Part shown: piece by piece, positions 57,341 to 64,000 of the stretch
Numbering within the stretch: the stretch's first letter is position 1
Layout: each line of letters starts with the position of its first letter
Assembly: GCA_023374025.1 (NCBI GenBank)
Contig: SIJG01000016.1
Location: 1 to 64,000 of the forward strand
Source: Heterodera schachtii
Lineage: Eukaryota > Nematoda > Chromadorea > Rhabditida > Heteroderidae
Length of the DNA stretch: 64,000 nt
Direction of reading: 5' to 3'
Program-made: the position numbers and the translations under genes
The notes under the pieces: generated by a model
Databases searched by the model: none
Seen by the model: only the letters and a program-made list of their open reading frames with translations
Told to the model about the DNA's origin: nothing

Positions 57341-57882
57341 TTTATCAACACATTAATCGTATAAGCAAAGAAAAAAAATCTGCCAATCTTTCAACTCTAA
57401 CAGCCACAAGCAAACAGGAGACAGTGGATGGTGGACCCATTTCCGATGTTGCAATCCTTCAAAGTACGGCTGTCATCAAGCCGACGTTCTGAAATAAATT
57501 TATTTAAAATGCGAAAAGTAATGAATCAAAGAATTATGCCAAAGTTTTCCAGTCCCTATGAATTAAAAATTATTTTCCAAAACTTTCATGACTTCAAGCC
57601 ATTTTTGGTTTTCATATCACAGATCAGATGGAGCAATTGACTTTTTTGATTAACATCAAATGCTGCACTAGCATTATTTTTTGTCAGATTGTAATCAAAA
57701 TGTCTTCAAATTTTGACGCTATAATTTTAAACGGCGAATTGAGCAAATTTTCAAGAAAAAATTCAACAATATTTTTTCTTCTACATTTTCCGGTTTTTGT
57801 GTGGTTCTTAATCTTTATGAATGAATAATACATAATTCGGCACTCGTCCTCATTCAGAAAACGCTCTTAAGAACAGAAAATT
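57341..57882. other. Spacer with no firm feature
   Basis: Moderately AT-rich. The plus-strand frame at 57350-57490 (LSTLTATSKQETVDGGPISD) is less biased than chance frames but too short to name. The rest is AT-rich. Confidence 0.4.
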
Positions 57883-57890
57883 GTGCTCAC

Positions 57891-58038
57891 TAGAGACCGG
57901 GCATCTGGGGCCGGAGGTATCTCCCGACCGAATCCCGAACACTGGAAAAACGACTGGGACGGATCCCGAGGTCGGGATGAATTTAATCCCGCAGGATCCC
58001 GAATAAATCCCGCGGATCCCGATCCCGTCCAGTATCAA
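57891..58038. mobile_element. 148-bp hAT-type MITE with exact 8-bp target duplication
   Basis: GTGCTCAC flanks it on both sides (57883-57890 and 58039-58046). Left end TAGAGACCGGGC; right end, reverse complement, TTGATACTGGACGGG, so the ends match in about 8 of 12 positions. The interior is an array of TCCCGA and ATCCCG words in both orientations (GATCCCG/CGGGATC). No coding. TAGAG end plus 8-bp duplication indicate the hAT superfamily. Confidence 0.75.
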
Positions 58039-58084
58039 GTGCTCACCCAATAAATTTAGTTCAAAAACACACATTACATGGGCA

Positions 58085-58185
58085 TATTTCCGAAAATTTC
58101 CGACTTTTTGTCAAAAATTTCGGAAATCGGAAGTCGGATTTCCGACCCCAAAATTGTCGGAAATCGGAATTCCGTGCCATCCCTG
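58085..58185. mobile_element. TTCCGA word-repeat island with a CAGGG end
   Basis: TTTCCGA, TCGGAA and TTTCGG words in both orientations. On the minus strand it begins CAGGGATGGCACGGAATTCCG (minus its last base) at 58185, a hAT-like terminus closely similar in style to the end at 8597. It directly abuts the foldback element. No target duplication found. Confidence 0.45.
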
Positions 58186-58600
58186 GTCCCCAGGTGTCCG
58201 TGGGATTTCCGAATGAAATTTGGTGGGTGGATAGACCCTCCATTGGTTCTTAAGAAAAGTGGTTTTATTTTTTGCGGAATGAGCCCAAGTGCCGAGTTAT
58301 GACGTGCCAAATTTTTTTAATGAATAAAAATAAAAATTGTAAAATATATTAGCACGCAGAGGATTTGAACCTGTGACCAAAAAATTTTTGCAGAACGCAC
58401 TACCACCACAGCGTTATATGCTTTTAAATTAACAAAATAATATTTCTTTTCTTTAATCGGAAAAAACCAAAAACTTTGGCACGTCATAACTTGGCACTCG
58501 GACTCATTTCGCAGAAAATAAAAAAATTTTCTTAAGAACCCAGGGATGCTCTATCCACCCACCAAATTTCATTCGGAAATCCCACGGACACCTGGGAACC
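58185..58600. mobile_element. Foldback element with ~127-bp inverted arms around a tRNA-like core
   Basis: Left arm 58185-58312 and right arm 58475-58600 are about 85-90% identical in inverted orientation (CAGGTGTCCGTGGGATTTCC, GAATGAAATTTGGTGGGTGG, GGTTCTTAAGAAAA, TTATGACGTGCCAAA). Between them lies ~160 bp with a tRNA-like sequence. No open frame. The arms would fold into a long stem in RNA or single-stranded DNA. Confidence 0.75.
58351..58420 (-). repeat. tRNA-like core (A and B boxes) inside the foldback
   Basis: Minus strand: A-box-like TGGTGGTAGTGCG and a near-consensus B box GGTTCAAATCC, with T-stem pairing ACAGG/CCTCT in four of five positions. The acceptor stem does not close, so it is not a functional tRNA by eye. 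It resembles the tRNA-like repeats at 23411-23725. Confidence 0.5.
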
Positions 58601-58712
58601 TTCCTTTGTGAATGAAAAGTTATTACATTTTATACAGAAAATCGCAATTCGATATTTTTGGGGTATTTAAATGAAAAATTCCTATGTGACACAATTTGGA
58701 AAAATAATCTAC

Positions 58713-58848
58713 CAGCGAAAAGCAGTCTTTGATGATCAATCAAAATGTCTTCAATGCGCTCTATTTTGGTTTTGAGTTCCTCGATTGTGTTGCTTGGAAG
58801 AAGATCACTGAGTGTGAGTGTTTTGCCGGTCAACGTTTTTACATAAAT
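58713..58848 (-). pseudogene. Diverged ubiquitin-like N-terminal exon
   Basis: [13 protein letters not shown] followed by [14 protein letters not shown] and DHQRLLFAG matches the first ~47 residues of ubiquitin ([22 protein letters not shown]). It ends at a GT donor-like site (58712). A stop lies just upstream of the I at 58848 and no ATG is in place. The second half of the fold is not found in the ~600 bp to the left; that side is occupied by the foldback. Either an isolated exon of a diverged ubiquitin-like gene or a pseudogene scrap. Confidence 0.7.
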
Positions 58849-60970
58849 TTAAATCCATGCCGATTCTGTGCATGAAAAATGGAAAATGTAATTTAAAAAA
58901 ATAATAATGACGAGGGATGAGAATTTAATTCGAAAGAAATCACGGCAATTATCTGCTAATTATTGGTCCCATAAATAAGGGAAAAATGGAGCAATAATGA
59001 TATTTACTTAAATTCAGAAGTAATGAAATACCTTTAATTAAATCCATTTAAATATAAAAAGATTACAAAAACATTCGTTTCATTTGTCATTAAATTTAAA
59101 TTTTATAATTTGACACTCACGAATGATTGTACATAAAATAAAAATAAAAGGTAATTGTTAAATACATCTGACATAATAAACTACAAAGTTAATTTAAAAA
59201 TATCCAACATTGAATCATAAAATCAATTTTTTAAGATTCAGATAAAAAACATAAAAATTTAAAATAAAAATTAGAACCAATACTAATATTAGATCTGAAC
59301 CAAATTAAAAACCTCCAACCATCAAAATTACCCACAAAAAAATTATATTAGGTCTTGATTAATTGGGATATTCATTCACTATCATAAAGATCAAAAATTA
59401 TGTGTCAATTCAACACACATTCTGTTTTTGTAAAAAAAACAACAACAAAAATTAAAACGAACACAATAAAGAAATAAGACAGACCAATTAAGTTATCTAA
59501 AAAAAAAAAAACTCAAGAAAGCATTTTGGCAAAGAATGAATTTTAATTAAAATATAAACAAAAAAAGCATAAATTCTATTTTGAGAATTTAAAATAAAAT
59601 ACATCGGAGTAAACCATAAAATTTATAATTTTTGATGAAGGTTATATTGAAGTCATTAATATTTCGTTTTAAAGATTAAACAATAATTAAATTAATAAAA
59701 TGACAAAAAGTTTTATAATTGGATATTTCACATTTTAACCTGTATCGGTTCCATCAGTTTCCAATGTAAAAGTATTAACCGCCATTATTTTCATAAAATT
59801 TATTTGAAATAAAGGTTAAATAACTGGAGTTTGTAAATTTATTTGCTGTTTCTGGACATCTTATACGATAAAAAATATAAACATGTATTCATAAATCAGT
59901 TATAAAATATAGAATAAAGACCCATTTTTGTTAAAAAACAGTTAATAGTTTAATACAGACAAACGCAAAAATATTTATCACAATCATAGCGTTTTTGTCC
60001 CTTATTTATGTAGCAAACATCATGATTATAGCAACAGCGGTCAACTATAATAAAAAAAATATAATATTATAACCTTGTCATTCTAGACAGACACTTCTTT
60101 TCACGAATAACAAATAATAAATCGAATAGTTTGTATAATAATATTTATATTATATTAAAGTGGCGCTTTTTAGGAAACGCGTCAGCATGTATTTATATTA
60201 GAACATTTTCCTTTAAATTTTCCATTATAAAATAATTTAATTATTACTTTCATAAATTCATCTTATAGAAATTCTTTTATTTAATTATTACTTCGAATAA
60301 ATTATACTGTTATTAATTAACTTATTTATAGAAACGGTTAATCAATTTATTTTTAATTATTAAAATAATTAATTTAAAAATTGTTTGAATATTTTTTATT
60401 TGCTTAATAACAGAAAAAATAATTATTTAAAAAATTATATTAAGGCACAATTTTTTAATAAGTTGTATTAATCTATATTTTGTTTTAATAAAATTTAATT
60501 TAAAATACTCAAACTACTTGAGAAATTAAAAGAAGTATCTGAATTTATCGCATCTTTAAGTTTTAAAACAAAAAGTTATATAAATTATTTTGAAAATTTT
60601 GGAAAATAAATTTACTATTTAATTTTAAAGAGAAAAAAAAGAATAAAAAATATGCAGATAAAATTAAAATTGGTTATACCAAACAACCAACATCGTTTAA
60701 ATTCAGCATTAAACCTTTAATTGCGCGTGAGAATAAATAATAAGAAGCAGATGAATAGCATTTTAAAATATAAAACAAAAATAAATAATTCAATAAATTG
60801 CCAAAAAATAATTAATTGAGAAACTCTATGTATTTAATACTAATTAAAACATACAATATTACAAAGTTAAAATAATTAAATGATCATAAATCAGCTCTTG
60901 ATTATGGGCAGATTTTTGCCTAAAATCTCACACAACATTAACTCAAAGAAAAATATTATATTAAAAACGT
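58849..60970. other. AT-rich stretch without recognisable genes
   Basis: A/T-dominated. No open frame above chance, no repeat noticed. Confidence 0.7.
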
Positions 60971-61498
60971 GCTGAGCCGATCCACAAAAAAACTCAGTGA
61001 TTGATTTGGTCATTTTCCGGAAGCCGATCGCACCACTTTCGGGGCACCAAAAGTGCCTGATCCGGAACCCGGACCGGCCCGGTTAAGAACAATTTTTCGT
61101 TCAGTTTTTCAAGGGCTATCTCCCAGACCGGGTCAGGTTCTTAATCCGTTCACTAGGAGCCCGTCAGAGGTCGGGCAGCTTTGCCGGAGGACCCTCAGCC
61201 ACGCCCCCGACCCTGGCGATGGCCAACCCAAGTTAAGCGTGACGGTACCAGCGGCCTTTTTGTACAGCTCGATGAGCTCTACAAAAGGTATCAGTGGCGC
61301 CCGGCTGAGTTTACTACAAATGGAGAAAATTGGCGAGAAGTGATGTGAAAAATTGAAAAATTAAAAAATATGAAAATGACTTGCATCCGACCGTACATTA
61401 GTATTAACCGGACGGCACCGTGATTTTGTGAATTTAAAAATTATATTTATTTATTAAATTTTATCGATCACTGAGTTTTTTTTGTGGATCGACCTAGC
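60971..61498. mobile_element. Non-autonomous element with ~35-bp terminal inverted repeats
   Basis: Left end GCTGAGCCGATCCAC then AAAAAAACTCAGTGATTGAT; right end, reverse complement, GCTAGGTCGATCCAC then AAAAAAAACTCAGTGATCGAT without its last base. The ends match in about 90% of positions. The interior is GC-richer (CCGGACCGGCCCGG, GGTCGGGCAGCTTTGCCGG) and has a hairpin at GTACAGCTCGATGAGCTC (about 61263). The open frame 61053-61343 lies wholly inside and has no recognisable protein motif. No clear target duplication. Confidence 0.65.
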
Positions 61499-64000
61499 AA
61501 CTATTAAAAATGATATGTTATAATTAGCTTTAATCGGCCATTATTTATTCAATTAAATTGAAAATTAATAAATAAATTGATTAGTGTAAAAGTCTTAATA
61601 ATTTAAAAATGACTTGAAAAAATATAAATTATTTGTATACAAAATTCTTTTTCAAATTATGATAAAATAATTAATACAAAAACATTTAATAATAAGCTGA
61701 ACATAAAATACTTTAAATAATTAAACCTATTTTCATGGCCTGTTTAAATTCATACAAATAAGAGAAGAAGTTAAAATAAAATTAACTAAAATTATATTTA
61801 TATTTAATAAAATAATTAATTAGTTAAAAACCAATTAAAGATAATATTTAATACTAAACCGTAAACAATTTTAACAATAAAATTGCATAAAAATATTTTT
61901 AATAAATTGAATTTTAGAACTAATTTTAAAAAAGTATAATTTTTCAATTCAAATTTTAATTATTCACCCGCGTAATTTCAAAACATTTCTAAATGAGAAA
62001 AATTCAAGTAATAAATAAATGATTGCAAGTTCTGGCTGCATAATTAAAGTCAGGAATTACATAATTTAAACGAGAAGCATATCGATGAGATAAACAGCAT
62101 TTTCAGCATGTGAAATTTAAAATATTGTAACACAAAAATATAGTGTTTAATAAAATAAATATTTTCTTTAATTATAACTGAGTAAAAATCAACATTTAAA
62201 TCAAAAAAGTCATTTTATTTTAAATAAATTAAGAACTATTCATAATTCCCAAAAATATATAATATTTAATGAAACAAAATTATTTATTTTTTAAACATTG
62301 TATGTGTATTAAAGTACAGAAGAAAAACGAGAATTTTTTGATAGTGAACTCATCAAATAAATTACAATAATATTTAATAGATTTCAATTTAAGAAAAATA
62401 AATATTAAAGCAAAAAATAAAATTAGTTAAATTTTAAGAAAAAAATATTCTTAAACTTGAAAATTGCAATTTTTTTTAAAAGAACATCGAAAATAAATTA
62501 TTATAAATTGTATCTAACGGTTAAGAATCAATTTATTCGGGTTTGACATTAAAATATGTAACTATGCCATTATTTTAATTTTTGATTTTTTTAAATTAAA
62601 AAAGTTTTTTTATTTTACAAAAAGTCAATTAATATAAAATCTATTACAAATTAGAAAAATACCAAACTAGATACACACTAAAAAATAAAAAATAATACTG
62701 TTCTAAAGTTGAATAAATTTTAAATATATATGGAAATGTATAATAAGTAAAACTCAAAATTCCCTCTAAAAATTACTATTTAAGATTTTAAATCGAAATA
62801 TTAATTGAATATTAAATAAAACGTTTTATTTGATTGAATTTAATTATAATTTATTTTACAACTAATATAAAAAGACATATAAAGAGTATTGGCGTTGACA
62901 CTTCAGCAGAGACAGCAGCTATTCATGAAGTAGACCACTTTTTTAGAGAAAATAAGCAAATTTTAATTTTAACAATTAATTATTTTAAAAATTTTTCAAT
63001 TTAATTAAAAGATCAAAAAATAATTATAAATAATAAATGAACATAAAAACTGAAAAAAATTTTCAATACTGATTTGGCCTTAATTTTATTTCTTTATAGA
63101 TAAAATTTTGTAATTTTTGCAATGTAACTCACCAATTCTTGCATCACATACATAAACTATAGTTGTATACCATGTGGTCCATGTTAGTAAAATAATCAAA
63201 TTGAATATGTATATAATAGTTAGTGAAATATTTAATTAAAATTATCATGACACAAAAAATTCAGGATAAACGGGTCCATAATGCCCAAATTAAAATATAT
63301 CCATATTTTTTTTGTAATGATGTAAACAAATTCAGAATAATTTCTACAAATATATTTTTTGTAAGCGAAAATATTGAAAAGTTTCAAAACAAAAACAAAA
63401 AACATTAATTTTAAATAAAATTTATTTAGAGGCCGTCAATTTCCTTCAAAACGAAAAATACACCCCAGAACTGCTAAAAATTTCAGAAAAATATACCCTA
63501 AGAATCGGCAAAAAATTTCAGAAAAAACACCCACAAGAAAAGAAAGACTTTCAAAAATTCATCTCCAAAATTTATTTAGTTGTTGTGGTTCTAAAATTTA
63601 TAAAATTTCTGTCGCAAAATCCGCGCCCTTTCAATTATCGAATAATAAACCGTACAAAATTTTGATGTAAACCAATATTTTTATTTTTTAAACGTTTATT
63701 TTTTAAAAATTAAATTTTATCCATTATAGGTAATTTGTTTTTATGAGATTATATTATGTAAAAGAATCAATTAATTTATTAAAAAATCAAGTTGCGCAGA
63801 GATAAAAGTTTAAAAGCTTTAAAATGTTAACCAATTTAAATTATTTATTTATTTATTTTGTATATTTTTTTACTAATAATCTTAGAAACTTCAAAATGTT
63901 ACTTTGGCTAATAAACAATTATTTTCTTGTTGAATTCTGTCCTTTTAAAAATTTTATTTATTTTCTTTAGAAAAGAATAATTATTAAAATAATATTTAGA
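61499..64000. other. AT-rich stretch without recognisable genes
   Basis: A/T-dominated to the window end. 63427-63640 (ATACACCCCAGAAC, ATATACCCTAAGAATCGG) resembles, in reverse, words inside the MITE at 28526-29096 (TTCTTAGGGGATGTATTTTT) and may be a distant relative of it. Confidence 0.6.

Noticed and set aside
61053..61343. 96-codon frame with Pro/Arg-rich start
   Set aside because: Wholly inside the inverted-repeat element and produced by its GC-rich words; no motif.

Overview
This is a very AT-rich eukaryotic window. Where genes can be spliced by eye, their introns are only about 37-120 bp. Two widely conserved genes are recognisable: a RAB3GAP1-type Rab3 GTPase-activating catalytic subunit and a RAD21/SCC1-type cohesin kleisin, adjacent on the minus strand. 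Tiny introns, GC-richer coding islands in an AT-rich background and CR1-like/Gypsy/hAT elements fit a nematode. A plant-parasitic tylenchid is possible, but that is inference. No bacterial-style operons, rRNA or CRISPR arrays are visible.

Layout: 1-1.6 kb holds a spliced, decayed hAT (ZBED-type) transposase gene running in from the left edge. 1.7-8.9 kb is AT-rich DNA with two short word-repeat islands. 8.9-13.1 kb holds a nearly intact CR1/Jockey-like LINE (minus strand), bracketed by two almost identical ~203-bp direct repeats that look like an exceptionally long target-site duplication. 13.1-23.1 kb is an AT desert. 23.2-25.6 kb is a compact island: tandem tRNA-like repeats, two paralogous unrecognised genes (plus strand) and an adenain-like C48 cysteine protease with all catalytic residues (minus strand). 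25.6-35.0 kb is desert with several MITE-like insertions. 35.0-39.9 kb holds RAB3GAP1 and RAD21. 40-44 kb is a mosaic of duplicated repeats, including a 61-bp piece of the RAD21-region exon and a Gypsy RNase H scrap. 45.4-46.2 kb is a foldback element with 8-bp target duplications. 49.2-51.9 kb is an LTR element whose only interior gene is a broken envelope-type glycoprotein. 54.0-57.3 kb is a truncated, internally deleted Gypsy element. 57.9-58.9 kb holds clustered short elements and a single ubiquitin-like exon. 61.0-61.5 kb is another short inverted-repeat element. The rest is AT-rich DNA without recognisable genes.

The most original pattern is a scattered set of about seven islands (100-570 bp). 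Each is built from its own private short word (CCAGG, TTTCGC, AAAATAGTTGC, GGTCCC, CCCCGA, TCCCGA or TTCCGA), and six of the seven have a terminus resembling hAT ends (TAGAG, TAGGG or CAGGG). Two have 8-bp target duplications (one exact, one 7/8). I read them as a diversifying set of non-autonomous hAT elements with different subterminal arrays, sharing the window with a dead hAT transposase. Other points of interest are a RAB3GAP1 in-frame stop that is itself a possible splice acceptor 33 nt into an exon, and the orphan paralog pair beside the viral-type protease.
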